Assembly (NCBI GenBank): GCA_959605275.1
Contig: CAUHFD010000035.1
Span: forward strand, 1 to 17,007
Source: an uncultured Eubacteriales bacterium
GTDB taxonomy: Bacteria; Bacillota; Clostridia; Oscillospirales; Ruminococcaceae
DNA: 17,007 nucleotides
Direction of reading: 5' to 3'
Under the pieces are notes generated by a model that saw only the letters and a program-made list of their open reading frames with translations, made no database searches and was not told where the DNA came from. Position numbers and translations under genes: made by a program. Of the stretch, positions 4,624-13,273 are shown piece by piece; the stretch's first letter is position 1; the number at the start of each line of letters is the position of its first letter.

Positions 4624-6864
4624 GTGTTGTCTAAGGGTCCGACTTTAAAAATCAAAAATAGATTAAACCGTGTGGTCATTTTTTTTATACTGCTTGGTTT
4701 TTCTACACTGATCGGCAGATTGTTTTATTTGTCGGTCATTCAAAATGATTTTTTTCAGACAAAAGCGTCAAATCAGCAAATGCGTGACATTACAATTAAT
4801 GCAAACCGAGGTACTATTTACGATAGAAACATGAAGGTGTTGGCGCAGAGTGCTACTGTTTGGACTGTTTTTATTTCACCGGCGGATTTAAACGCCATTA
4901 AGTCAGAAACCAAACGAGAGGAAACTCGGAATCTGATAGCGGAAAACTTATCTGAAATTTTGGAAGTGGATAGGGAGAAGGTTATTACACAATCTAAAAA
5001 AGGCAATTATTATGAGATTATCAAGAAGAAAGTGGAAGAACCGGAAGCAGATAAAGTGCGGGAATTTGCAAAAACATATGATATTTCCTGTATTCATCTT
5101 GTAGAAGACACAAAACGATATTATCCGTACCACGATTTTGCATCTTCCGTGATTGGATTCACCGGTACCGACAATCAGGGATTGTACGGTATTGAAGCAA
5201 AATATGATTCTTATTTGAGCGGTACCGCAGGACGGATTGTGGCGGCTAAAAATGAAAACGGTACCGATATGCCCTTTACTTATGAAAAAAGATATGAACC
5301 GCAGGACGGTAATGGATTGGTACTTACCTTGGATTACTCCATCCAGTATTTTTTAGAGAAGGCGCTGGAAACTACGGTAAAACAATACAAACCGGCGAAT
5401 CGTGCTGCCGGTATTGTAATGAATGTAAATACCGGTGAAATACTGGCAATGGCATCTGAGCCCGACTTTGATTTGAATGAGCCTTTTACGATTGCGGATC
5501 CGGATTTGGCGGCGACTCTGGAAGGTTTGGAAGGCGACGAACTGAAAACGGCAACAGCAGCGGCTCGGGAGCGTCAGTGGAAAAACAAAGCCATCACCGA
5601 GATATATGAGCCCGGTTCTGTATTTAAGGCGGTTACCGCGTCGGCAGCGTTGGAGGAAAAGCTGTTTAATCTCAACAGCACTTTCCACTGTACAGGCTCG
5701 ATTATTCCGGCTGCCGGAGTAAAGCCGATGAAATGTCACAAGACAACCGGTCATGGAACACAAAATTTCGGAGATATTATTGTTAATTCGTGTAATCCGG
5801 CTTTTGTTAAAATAGGTCAAACGCTAGGTGCGAATTTGTTTTCAAAATATGTTCGGTCATTTGGATTTGCCGAAAAAACGGGAATCGATCTTCCCGGTGA
5901 AGCAAAGGGAATCGTGTATTCTCAAAGCAGTGATTACGGTCCGGTGCAGTTGGCAAGCTGCGCGTTTGGGCAGTCAAATACCGTGACGCCGATTCAGATG
6001 ATTACTGCGTTCGCGGCTGTGGTAAACGGCGGCAAATTAGTGACACCTCATGTGGTTAAAAAGGTTTTGGATGAGAACAATAATGTGGTAAAAAATATAG
6101 AGCCTACCATTAAAAGACAGGTCATCTCCTCCGAAACATCGGAAACGATGCGCCCGTTGTTGGAAGCAGTGGTTGCCGCCAACGGCGGAAGCAACGCCTA
6201 TGTCAAAGGATATCGAATCGGCGGTAAATCGGGTACAGCGCAAAAACTGGGCGATACCACGAATACCAAGCGTATCGGTTCTTATTGTACCTTTGCGCCG
6301 GTAGATGATCCGGAAATCATCGCGCTTGTTTTGGTGGATGAACCCACAGTAGGAAACAATGCTTACGGCAGTGTGGTGGCGGGACCTGCTTTAGGATCTA
6401 TCATGGCAGATGCGCTGCCTTATTTGGGAATAGAGCCGCAATATACAGAGGAAGAATTGGCACAGCAGGATGTTTCAGTCAGCAATTATGTCGGCTGGGA
6501 TATTTTAAAAGCACAAAATGATATCAAAAACAAACAGTTGACCCCTGATGTCAGAGGAAACGGTACGAAAGTAATCAAGCAGACGCCGGCTAAGGGGACT
6601 TCGATTCCGAAAAACGGAAAGGTCATTTTGTATACGGAAGAGGATAGTTCAGACACCAAGGTCACGGTTCCCAATTTAGTTGGAGAAACGCCGGCAAGAG
6701 CAAATACGATTTTGACCAATCTGCATTTAAATATTAAGCTGACCGGCGGTGCGTCGGGGGCTGCCGGTGCTAAAATTTATTCGCAAAGTATTGCGGCGGG
6801 TACTCAGGTATCAATCGGAACGGTGATTGAGCTGGAATGTCGTATTCCGGATGAATTGGGGTAA
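4624..6864 (+). CDS. Class B penicillin-binding protein, septal transpeptidase (FtsI/PBP2B/SpoVD type) with two PASTA domains
   Basis: Peptidoglycan D,D-transpeptidase that cross-links septal wall made by its partner FtsW. The 746-residue protein has a short basic tail, one membrane anchor (about 17-37) and a pedestal domain starting with RGTIYDRN. The transpeptidase domain has the catalytic SVFK (Ser332, Lys335), SCN (389-391) and KSGT (535-538). Two C-terminal PASTA-like repeats follow (about 618-670 and 678-742); the first lacks the usual PDVVG-like start. The frame is open to ATG 4510, but no SD precedes it. GGGGGT (4615-4620) serves GTG 4624 or, with better 7-nt spacing, TTG 4627. All active-site residues are intact. 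PASTA tails occur in both PBP2B and sporulation SpoVD proteins; only one class B PBP is visible here, so a vegetative role is likely but a SpoVD role cannot be excluded. Confidence 0.93.
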   Translation: MLSKGPTLKIKNRLNRVVIFFILLGFSTLIGRLFYLSVIQNDFFQTKASNQQMRDITINANRGTIYDRNMKVLAQSATVWTVFISPADLNAIKSETKREETRNLIAENLSEILEVDREKVITQSKKGNYYEIIKKKVEEPEADKVREFAKTYDISCIHLVEDTKRYYPYHDFASSVIGFTGTDNQGLYGIEAKYDSYLSGTAGRIVAAKNENGTDMPFTYEKRYEPQDGNGLVLTLDYSIQYFLEKALETTVKQYKPANRAAGIVMNVNTGEILAMASEPDFDLNEPFTIADPDLAATLEGLEGDELKTATAAARERQWKNKAITEIYEPGSVFKAVTASAALEEKLFNLNSTFHCTGSIIPAAGVKPMKCHKTTGHGTQNFGDIIVNSCNPAFVKIGQTLGANLFSKYVRSFGFAEKTGIDLPGEAKGIVYSQSSDYGPVQLASCAFGQSNTVTPIQMITAFAAVVNGGKLVTPHVVKKVLDENNNVVKNIEPTIKRQVISSETSETMRPLLEAVVAANGGSNAYVKGYRIGGKSGTAQKLGDTTNTKRIGSYCTFAPVDDPEIIALVLVDEPTVGNNAYGSVVAGPALGSIMADALPYLGIEPQYTEEELAQQDVSVSNYVGWDILKAQNDIKNKQLTPDVRGNGTKVIKQTPAKGTSIPKNGKVILYTEEDSSDTKVTVPNLVGETPARANTILTNLHLNIKLTGGASGAAGAKIYSQSIAAGTQVSIGTVIELECRIPDELG

Positions 6865-6884
6865 AACAGAAAGGAATGGTTGAA

Positions 6885-8321
6885 ATGAAGTTAACCGAGT
6901 TGTTAACCGATGTTATATATCACACCGCGCTAGATGATATTGAAATAGCAGATGTGACCTGCGATTCCAGAAAAGTAAAACCGGGCAGTTTGTTTGTCTG
7001 TATTGCCGGTGAAAATTTTGATGGTCATGACCATGCCGAAGAAAGTCTGGAAAAAGGAGCGGCGGCGATTGTTTGCGAGCGGGATTTGGGTTTGAAAGAA
7101 CAAATTTTGACCGATAATACACGAAAAGCATACGGCACGATTTGTTGTAACTATTTCGGAAATCCTGCCGATAGATTAAAGCTGATCGGCGTAACCGGCA
7201 CAAACGGTAAAACTACGGTAACTACTTTAATTAAAAGCATTTTATCTTCCTGTGGCATTAAAACCGGTCTGATTGGTACGATACAGAATGAAATAGGGGA
7301 TATGATATTGCCAACCGATAAAACGACACCGGATGCGTATGATTTGCAGAAATTGTTTCTGAGGATGGCAGACGAGGGTTGCGAGTATGTGGTAATGGAA
7401 GTTTCTTCGCATGCGCTGGATCAATATCGTATCGGAAATATTCATTATGATGTTGCGGTTTTTACCAATCTAACCCAAGATCATTTGGATTATCATAAAA
7501 CGATGGAAAATTATTTTAATGCCAAGAAAAGATTGTTTGAGATCGCGGATGTGGGCGTGATCAATGTGGACGACATTTATGGCAGACAGTTATCGCTGAT
7601 TGCAAAGTGCCACGTTGTTACCTGTTCTTTAATGAATGACAAGGCTGACTTTTTCGCTACCGATATCGTATGCAGTTCCTCCGGTGTCAGCTTTCATTTT
7701 GAATGTAACAATATTTTAAGCAAGATCAATTTTGCTATGCCGGGCATGTATTCGGTGCAAAATGCGCTTGCGGCTGCAGCGGTATGCCGTGAGGTCGGTA
7801 TTTCCTTAGAGCGGATCGCGGAGACGCTAAATCACACAAAAGGTGTGAAAGGGCGCAGTGAAATTATTGATACCGGCAGGGATTTTTCGGTGATTTGCGA
7901 TTATGCACATACACCGGACGGGCTGAAAAATATTTTGCCGAGCATTAAAAAGTTTACCAAGGGCAGATTGATTACCCTGTTTGGCTGCGGAGGCAATCGG
8001 GATGCGGGCAAACGTCCGATCATGGGAGAAGTTGCGGCGGAATACTCCGATTTTTTAATTGTGACCTCGGATAATCCTCGCTTGGAAGATCCGATCGCGA
8101 TCATCAATGATATTTTGCCGGGTGTCAAAAAGCATCAGACGGAATATGTTGTTGTGCCGAACCGAAAAGAAGCCATTTTTTATGCAGTACAGCATGCACA
8201 GCCCGATGATGTAGTGGTACTGGCGGGCAAGGGACATGAGAACTATCAGGTACTGGGTAATGAAAAAGTGCATTTTGATGAACGTGAAATCGTTCGTGAA
8301 GCTTTAGCGACTTTATCATAA
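6885..8321 (+). CDS. murE: UDP-MurNAc-tripeptide synthetase MurE, meso-DAP type
   Basis: Cytoplasmic ATP-dependent ligase adding the third stem-peptide residue to UDP-MurNAc-L-Ala-D-Glu. The 478-residue protein has the N-terminal UDP-binding domain (CDSRKVKPGSLFVCIAG), the ATP P-loop GTNGKTT (105-111), the EVSSHAL segment, the central ligase domain, and DNPR (396-399) in the C-terminal domain. DNPR is the signature of enzymes that select meso-diaminopimelate rather than L-lysine, which predicts an A1-gamma-type wall. ATG 6876 directly abuts the SD AAAGGA (6870-6875), which is unusable spacing. ATG 6885, 9 nt downstream, is therefore taken as the start. It follows pbp by 20 bp and is clearly in the same operon. 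Confidence 0.97.
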   Translation: MKLTELLTDVIYHTALDDIEIADVTCDSRKVKPGSLFVCIAGENFDGHDHAEESLEKGAAAIVCERDLGLKEQILTDNTRKAYGTICCNYFGNPADRLKLIGVTGTNGKTTVTTLIKSILSSCGIKTGLIGTIQNEIGDMILPTDKTTPDAYDLQKLFLRMADEGCEYVVMEVSSHALDQYRIGNIHYDVAVFTNLTQDHLDYHKTMENYFNAKKRLFEIADVGVINVDDIYGRQLSLIAKCHVVTCSLMNDKADFFATDIVCSSSGVSFHFECNNILSKINFAMPGMYSVQNALAAAAVCREVGISLERIAETLNHTKGVKGRSEIIDTGRDFSVICDYAHTPDGLKNILPSIKKFTKGRLITLFGCGGNRDAGKRPIMGEVAAEYSDFLIVTSDNPRLEDPIAIINDILPGVKKHQTEYVVVPNRKEAIFYAVQHAQPDDVVVLAGKGHENYQVLGNEKVHFDEREIVREALATLS

Positions 8322-8380
8322 AGGCAGAATTTATTTGATTTGACGGACATTAGCAATATTGAATGGCGGAGGCAAATCTT

Positions 8381-9751
8381 TTGGAAAAACTATCATTACG
8401 GGAAATTGTGAAAGCAGTTGACGGAAAATTTGAAGGAGCAGAATCGGCTGATCTCGATATTTTGTCTGTATCGACCGATACCAGAAAGATAACGCCGGGC
8501 AGTTTGTTTATCCCTATTAGGGGAGAACGGTTTGACGGACATGATTTTATTGAAACGGCTTATGCCGCAGGAGCGGCGGCAGTGCTGTCTGAAATTCCCG
8601 TACCCGGGCATGAACGCGTTGTCATCGTGTCGGATACCCGTAAAGCTTACCTTGATTTAGCAAGCTATTATCGACGTAGATTCCCTGTTACGGTGGTTGG
8701 TGTCACCGGCAGTGTAGGAAAGACAACTACCAAAGAGATGATTGCCGATGTCTTAGCAAGCCAATATCATACGCTGAAAACAGAAGGCAATTTGAACAAT
8801 GAAATCGGGTTGCCGACAACCTTGTTACAGCTTGACAGTTCCTATCGGGCAGCAGTAATTGAGATGGGAATGTCGGCGTTCGGGGAAATCAGCCGTTTGT
8901 CCAAATGTGCGGCTCCGAATATCGGTGTGATTACCAATATCGGAGAATCCCATATAGAATATCTCGGCAGCCGGGAAGGAATTCTAAAAGCCAAACTGGA
9001 AATTCTGGACGGTATGGAGCCTCATGCGCCTTTGATTTTAAATGCGGATAATGACTTGTTGTCCGGCGTTATTAATGATTTGGCGCGGGAGATGATTTAT
9101 TACGGAATCGACAATGCGAATGCAGAAATCAGGGCAATCGACATTGTCGAGCAAAATATGACAACAAAATTTGATATATTATATTATGGCAAAACGATTC
9201 ATGCTGTCATTCCAACGGTCGGAAAACATAATGTGCTGAATGCGTTGGCGGCGTTCACGGTTGGATTTGTGCTGGATATTGCGCCGGAGCAGATTGTAGA
9301 CGCATTGTCACAGTATACCCCGTCCGGTATGCGGCAAAAAATTGTAAACAGCCATGGAATCACATTTATTGAAGACTGCTATAATGCCAGTCCGGATTCG
9401 ATGAAAGCATCAATCGGTGTGCTCTCTTCCATTTCCTGCACCGGGAAGAGAATTGCGGTTTTGGCAGATATGTTGGAATTGGGAGAGCATTCCTCAGAAG
9501 CACACGAAAAAGTAGGCAGGATGGTTGCACAAAGCAATGCGGATATGTTGTATTGCTATGGAGAGCAATCCAAAAATATGCTGTACGCTGCGCAGCAATG
9601 CGGTATGAAGGATGCTTATTGGTTTGATGACAAAAACCGAATGGCGCGGGAAATCAGAAAAAACATTACGACCGGTGACTGCATATTATTTAAAGGAAGC
9701 CGCGGCATGCGGTTAGAGGAAGTTATCTATCAAATTTACAGGGAGAGTTGA
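8381..9751 (+). CDS. murF: UDP-MurNAc-tripeptide:D-Ala-D-Ala ligase MurF
   Basis: ATP-dependent ligase that adds D-Ala-D-Ala to complete the UDP-MurNAc-pentapeptide. The 456-residue protein has the MurF N-terminal domain (STDTRKITPGSLFIPIRGERFDGHDF), the P-loop GSVGKTT (110-116), NLNNEIGLPTTLL, EMGMSAFGEISRL, NIGESHIEYLGSREGI and the C-terminal EDCYNASPDSM segment, all typical of MurF. An ATG at 8363 lies in frame but has no SD. GGCGGAGG (8365-8372) overlaps that ATG and is 8 nt from TTG 8381, so a TTG start is preferred (an ATG start would add six residues). It is 59 bp after murE, and its stop overlaps the spacer to mraY. D-Ala-D-Ala specificity (rather than D-Lac) cannot be read from the sequence. 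Confidence 0.96.
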   Translation: MEKLSLREIVKAVDGKFEGAESADLDILSVSTDTRKITPGSLFIPIRGERFDGHDFIETAYAAGAAAVLSEIPVPGHERVVIVSDTRKAYLDLASYYRRRFPVTVVGVTGSVGKTTTKEMIADVLASQYHTLKTEGNLNNEIGLPTTLLQLDSSYRAAVIEMGMSAFGEISRLSKCAAPNIGVITNIGESHIEYLGSREGILKAKLEILDGMEPHAPLILNADNDLLSGVINDLAREMIYYGIDNANAEIRAIDIVEQNMTTKFDILYYGKTIHAVIPTVGKHNVLNALAAFTVGFVLDIAPEQIVDALSQYTPSGMRQKIVNSHGITFIEDCYNASPDSMKASIGVLSSISCTGKRIAVLADMLELGEHSSEAHEKVGRMVAQSNADMLYCYGEQSKNMLYAAQQCGMKDAYWFDDKNRMAREIRKNITTGDCILFKGSRGMRLEEVIYQIYRES

Positions 9752-9757
9752 CAACAT

Positions 9758-10768
9758 ATGTCAGGATATGCAAATATTATTGCAGCAATTATCGGATTTG
9801 GATTGACAGCATTGCTGGGATTTGTGTTGATTCCGATGCTGAGAAAATTGAAATTCGGACAGACCATTCGTGAGGATGGACCGACATGGCATAAAGGAAA
9901 ACAGGGGACGCCGACCATGGGCGGATTAATGTTTGTTATCGGTGTGATTGCGGCGGTTGTAACGGGCTATATTGTTCTGAGAATCAACACCGGCACCGGA
10001 TTGGTCGGAGATACGCTGGCATCCGATATGCGGCTTTGGGCTGGACTTTTTATGGCGGTTGCATTCGGATTTGTCGGATTTGTCGATGATTATATCAAGG
10101 TGGCAAAAAAGCGAAATCTCGGATTAACTGCGAAGCAAAAACTGGTGATGCAGTTCTTGATAGCGGCGGCATATCTTGCGTGTCTGTATCTGTCGGGGGA
10201 CACCTCAACCATGGTTATTATTCCTTTTATCGGACAGATCAATTTGGGACTTTTCTATTATCCGCTGGCGGTGTTGTTTATTGTGTTTGCCGTTAACGCG
10301 GTCAATTTAACCGATGGAATAGACGGTCTTGCAAGTTCTGTAACCTTTGTTGCCTCCATTGCTTTTCTGATTATATGCAGTATTCTCAGTTTAACAAAAA
10401 TGAGTTTGCTGGCAGTATCGCTGGCAGCCGGATGTTTAGGTTTTTTAGTGTGGAACTTTCATCCTGCCAAAGTGTTTATGGGAGATACCGGCTCGATGTT
10501 TTTGGGCGGAGCGGTAACCGCTTTGGCATTTGGAATCGGCAATCCGGTTATATTGGTGCTGGTTGGGATAATATATATGGTAGAGGCGTTGTCGGTAGTT
10601 TTACAGGTAATCAGTTTCAAAACAACCGGAAAACGTATTTTCAAAATGAGTCCGATTCATCATCATTTTGAACTGTCCGGTTGGAGCGAAGTGAAAATTG
10701 TACTGGTATTTTCAGCAGTTACTTTTCTTTTCGGTGCAATTGCTGTTTGGTCTGTTTTTCAGTTGTAA
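9758..10768 (+). CDS. mraY: Phospho-MurNAc-pentapeptide transferase MraY
   Basis: Integral membrane enzyme that transfers phospho-MurNAc-pentapeptide from UDP to undecaprenyl phosphate, making lipid I. The 336-residue polytopic protein (about ten transmembrane helices) shows the hallmark motifs in order: GTPTMGG after helix 1, the Mg-binding FVDDYIKVAKK (Asp110-Asp111), NAVNLTDGIDG (180-190, with catalytic-region Asp186 and Asp189), FMGDTGSMFLGG and the histidine motif PIHHHFEL (His301-303). ATG 9758 is preceded by GGGAGAG (9741-9747, inside the murF 3' end) with 10-nt spacing, implying translational coupling to murF. murD normally follows mraY in this cluster; here a 74-bp spacer leads straight to ftsW. 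Confidence 0.98.
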   Translation: MSGYANIIAAIIGFGLTALLGFVLIPMLRKLKFGQTIREDGPTWHKGKQGTPTMGGLMFVIGVIAAVVTGYIVLRINTGTGLVGDTLASDMRLWAGLFMAVAFGFVGFVDDYIKVAKKRNLGLTAKQKLVMQFLIAAAYLACLYLSGDTSTMVIIPFIGQINLGLFYYPLAVLFIVFAVNAVNLTDGIDGLASSVTFVASIAFLIICSILSLTKMSLLAVSLAAGCLGFLVWNFHPAKVFMGDTGSMFLGGAVTALAFGIGNPVILVLVGIIYMVEALSVVLQVISFKTTGKRIFKMSPIHHHFELSGWSEVKIVLVFSAVTFLFGAIAVWSVFQL

Positions 10769-10781
10769 AAACAATAGTGGC

Positions 10782-10803
10782 TTTGAGATATTTTTGAGAT
10801 ATT
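10782..10803 (+). repeat. 11-bp perfect tandem repeat in the mraY-ftsW spacer
   Basis: TTTGAGATATT occurs twice back to back (10782-10792 and 10793-10803) and is followed by a degenerate third unit (AAGATATATTC). The period is one helical turn. A weak promoter-like pair TTGAGA (10783-10788) and TATATT (10808-10813, 19-bp spacer) overlaps it. It sits where murD is usually encoded. Confidence 0.6.
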
Positions 10804-10842
10804 AAGATATATTCAGTAAGTAAAGTTTGGGGTGGGTAATCA

Positions 10843-11970
10843 GTGCGAAAAGTGAAAGACAGAGTAAAAAAAGTGGGCAGCATGGATATCACCTTTTTTG
10901 TTCTTGTCATGGTATTACTTACCTTTGGCTTGATCATGTTGTTTTCGGCAAGTTATGCTTATGCGTTTTATCGGTATAAGGGCGATTCTTTCCATTTTAT
11001 CAAAAGACAGGCACTGTTTGCGATTGTTGGCGTAATCGGGATGCTGATTATTTCAAAAATCGATTACCATATATTGAGAAAGTTCGTTTTTTGGGTATTC
11101 GGCGGTGCATATGCTCTGTTGATCGTGGTACTTTTTATGCCTCCTATTAACAATGCCCATCGTTGGATCTCTCTCAAAGTTGTCACTTTTCAGCCGTCCG
11201 AAATTATGAAATTCGCCATTATTCTGTTGTTTGCGCATTTGATATCGGTCAATTATAAGCGAATGGGAACCTTTGCGTATGGCGTTTTACCTTTTCTCTT
11301 TTTCTTGGGAATCGTTGCGGTCGTCATGCTGTTGGAACCGCATTTGTCGGGAACAGTACTGATTATGTCAATCGGGTTAATTATGATGTTTGTAGGCGGT
11401 ACAAAATATCGTTATTTTGCATTGGCTTTGGCGATGGTGGTGCTTGGTGTTATTGCCATCGTTATGATAAAGGGAATCGATTATGTGCAGGTGCGGTTGG
11501 CAGGATGGCTTGATCCGTTTCATGATACACAAGATGATACCTACCAGACGGTACAGTCTTTGCTGGCGATCGGTTCCGGCGGGCTGTGGGGGCTAGGATT
11601 GGGACAATCACGGCAAAAGTTTTTGTATCTTCCTGAGCCGGCAAATGATTTTATTTTCTCGGTTGTTTGCGAAGAATTGGGATTTATTGGAGCTACCATT
11701 ATTATTCTGTTGTTTGTTATGTTTGTATATAGAGGATTTGTGATTGCATCAAAAGCACCGGATAAATTCGGAACGATGCTGGTGGTGGGGTTGACCGTGC
11801 AGATTGGAATACAGGCAATGCTAAATATCGCCGTTGTATCTAACACGATACCGAATACCGGTATCAGCCTGCCGTTTTTCAGCTACGGAGGTACAGCGCT
11901 GCTGTTTCAGTTGTTCCAAATGGGCATTGTGCTGAATGTATCCAGACAATGTGCGATGGAAACACAATGA
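10843..11970 (+). CDS. ftsW: Septal peptidoglycan glycosyltransferase FtsW (SEDS family; SpoVE-like)
   Basis: Polytopic SEDS-family enzyme that polymerises lipid II into glycan strands together with its cognate class B PBP. The 375-residue protein has about ten transmembrane segments and SEDS signatures: FSASYAYA in helix 1, RWISL and QPSEIMKFA, LLEPHLSGTVLI, the large extracellular loop with RLAGWLDPFHD and QSLLAIGSGGLWGLGLGQSRQK, EPANDFIFSVVCEELGF, and the C-terminal PNTGISLPFFSYGGT. Position in the dcw cluster before murG points to FtsW or the sporulation paralogue SpoVE rather than RodA; the two cannot be separated by motif reading. The GTG start at 10843 has GGGGTGGG at 10829-10836 with 6-nt spacing. 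It follows mraY without murD. Confidence 0.94.
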   Translation: MRKVKDRVKKVGSMDITFFVLVMVLLTFGLIMLFSASYAYAFYRYKGDSFHFIKRQALFAIVGVIGMLIISKIDYHILRKFVFWVFGGAYALLIVVLFMPPINNAHRWISLKVVTFQPSEIMKFAIILLFAHLISVNYKRMGTFAYGVLPFLFFLGIVAVVMLLEPHLSGTVLIMSIGLIMMFVGGTKYRYFALALAMVVLGVIAIVMIKGIDYVQVRLAGWLDPFHDTQDDTYQTVQSLLAIGSGGLWGLGLGQSRQKFLYLPEPANDFIFSVVCEELGFIGATIIILLFVMFVYRGFVIASKAPDKFGTMLVVGLTVQIGIQAMLNIAVVSNTIPNTGISLPFFSYGGTALLFQLFQMGIVLNVSRQCAMETQ

Positions 11971-12003
11971 GAACGATTAACTTTAAAAGGAATGAAGATC
12001 GAA

Positions 12004-13134
12004 ATGCGGGTACTATTGACAGGCGGCGGCACCGCCGGGCATATTAATCCGGCTATTGCAATTGCACAAGAGATAAAAAAGCAGGAGCCGTCATCAGAAG
12101 TTTTGTTTGTCGGAACACCGAACGGTATGGAGGCAACGCTTGTTAAAAAAGCCGGTTTTGCATTTTCGTCGGTGGAGGTGCAGGGAATTCATCGCAAACT
12201 GACCGCACAAAATATTGTGAGAAACATGAAAGCATTAAAATGCGCAGTGACGGCAGGACCACGTGCAAAACAGATTATACGGGAATTTAAACCGGATTTT
12301 GTGATAGGAACCGGCGGATATGTCAGCGGACCGGTGGTGCGCAAAGCGTCTCAGATGGGGATACTGACTGCTATTCATGAGCAAAATGCGTTTCCGGGCG
12401 TGACGAATAAGCTGCTTGCCAAACACGCGGATATTGTTTTTCTGGCAGTAGAGAAGGCAAAGGAATACTTGCCGAAAAATAAAAAGTATGTTGTAGTGGG
12501 AAATCCGGTGCGGGAAAGCATCATTTTTAAGAAGAAAGCGGAAGCCCGACAAGAACTCGGAATGGATGACAACATGTGTATCGTATCCTTTGGAGGCAGT
12601 CTGGGTGCGGTCAAGCTAAATCAAATTGTCGCGGATATTATGCAGTGGCATTGTGCACGAGGGGATGTTAATCATATTCACGCCATGGGAAAGCTGGGAA
12701 AGAAAGTCTTTCCGGAAATGTTGCAAGAACGGGGTGTAGATGTTACAAAGAATCACAGAATTGACATCCGTGATTACATTGATAATATGGATACCTGTCT
12801 TGCGGCGGCTGATTTAGTGGTATGCCGCGCCGGGGCGATTACATTGAGCGAATTACAGGCGACCGGAAAAGCTTCTATTTTGATTCCGTCACCCAATGTC
12901 ACAGAGAACCACCAATATCATAATGCCATGGTACTTGCCAATCAGCATGCGGCAATTGTCATAGAAGAAAAAAATTACCAAAAGGAGCAATTGATCAGAA
13001 CTTTAGATGATTTTTATGAGCATCCCGAACATTTAAAGGAGTATTCTAAAAATGCCTCCAAAATGGCTATTTTAGATACATCTGAGCGGATTTATAGAGC
13101 AATTCACGCCATTTTATCCGAGAAAAAGAAATAA
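12004..13134 (+). CDS. murG: UDP-GlcNAc:lipid I N-acetylglucosaminyltransferase MurG
   Basis: Membrane-associated GT-B glycosyltransferase that adds GlcNAc to lipid I to yield lipid II. The 376-residue protein begins MRVLLTGGGTAGHINPA with the glycine loop GGGTAGH (7-13). It continues with GTGGYVSGPV, EQNAFPGVTNKLLAKHAD, the C-domain loop FGGSLGAVKLN, and the donor-binding RAGAITLSELQATGKASILIPSP with HQYHNA. ATG 11992 abuts the SD AAAAGGA (11985-11991) and is unlikely to be used. ATG 12004, 12 nt away, gives the standard family N-terminus; the spacing is longish, so the start is slightly uncertain (four residues). It lies 33 bp after ftsW and is followed by a hairpin terminator before murA. 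Confidence 0.96.
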   Translation: MRVLLTGGGTAGHINPAIAIAQEIKKQEPSSEVLFVGTPNGMEATLVKKAGFAFSSVEVQGIHRKLTAQNIVRNMKALKCAVTAGPRAKQIIREFKPDFVIGTGGYVSGPVVRKASQMGILTAIHEQNAFPGVTNKLLAKHADIVFLAVEKAKEYLPKNKKYVVVGNPVRESIIFKKKAEARQELGMDDNMCIVSFGGSLGAVKLNQIVADIMQWHCARGDVNHIHAMGKLGKKVFPEMLQERGVDVTKNHRIDIRDYIDNMDTCLAAADLVVCRAGAITLSELQATGKASILIPSPNVTENHQYHNAMVLANQHAAIVIEEKNYQKEQLIRTLDDFYEHPEHLKEYSKNASKMAILDTSERIYRAIHAILSEKKK

Positions 13135-13182
13135 TCACACTATTCCTGCCAAAAGCATAGTATGGTTTGCGTAGGTGCTGAG

Positions 13183-13222
13183 CAGTGCGCGGCTGGTAAT
13201 CCGGCTGCGACTGTTTTGTTTG
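13183..13222 (+). terminator. Intrinsic terminator between murG and murA
   Basis: CAGT (13183-13186) and CGCGGCTGG (13188-13196) pair with CCGGCTGCG (13201-13209) and ACTG (13210-13213). This is a 13-bp stem with two G-U pairs, one bulged G (13187) and a TAAT loop, followed directly by TTTTGTTTG. The structure has the shape of a Rho-independent terminator and would reduce murG read-through into murA. No convincing promoter is visible between it and murA. Confidence 0.65.
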
Positions 13223-13273
13223 ATTTGCCGGCATCTGCAATCGACAATGCTTTTCGGAAGGGTGTTGGATAGT

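Noticed and set aside
5160..5270. Repeated GGTACCG three times within about 100 bp of the pbp gene
   Set aside because: Each copy encodes Gly-Thr in frame with this genome's preferred codons; no spacing regularity or symmetry beyond the 6-bp palindrome.
8322..8380. Promoter between murE and murF (TTGACG at 8340-8345)
   Set aside because: No -10 box at an acceptable distance; the only candidate (TATTGA) is 11 bp away.
13175..13273. 33-residue upstream extension of MurA
   Set aside because: It runs through a terminator-like hairpin, has no ribosome binding site, and gives a protein longer than the well-conserved MurA N-terminus.
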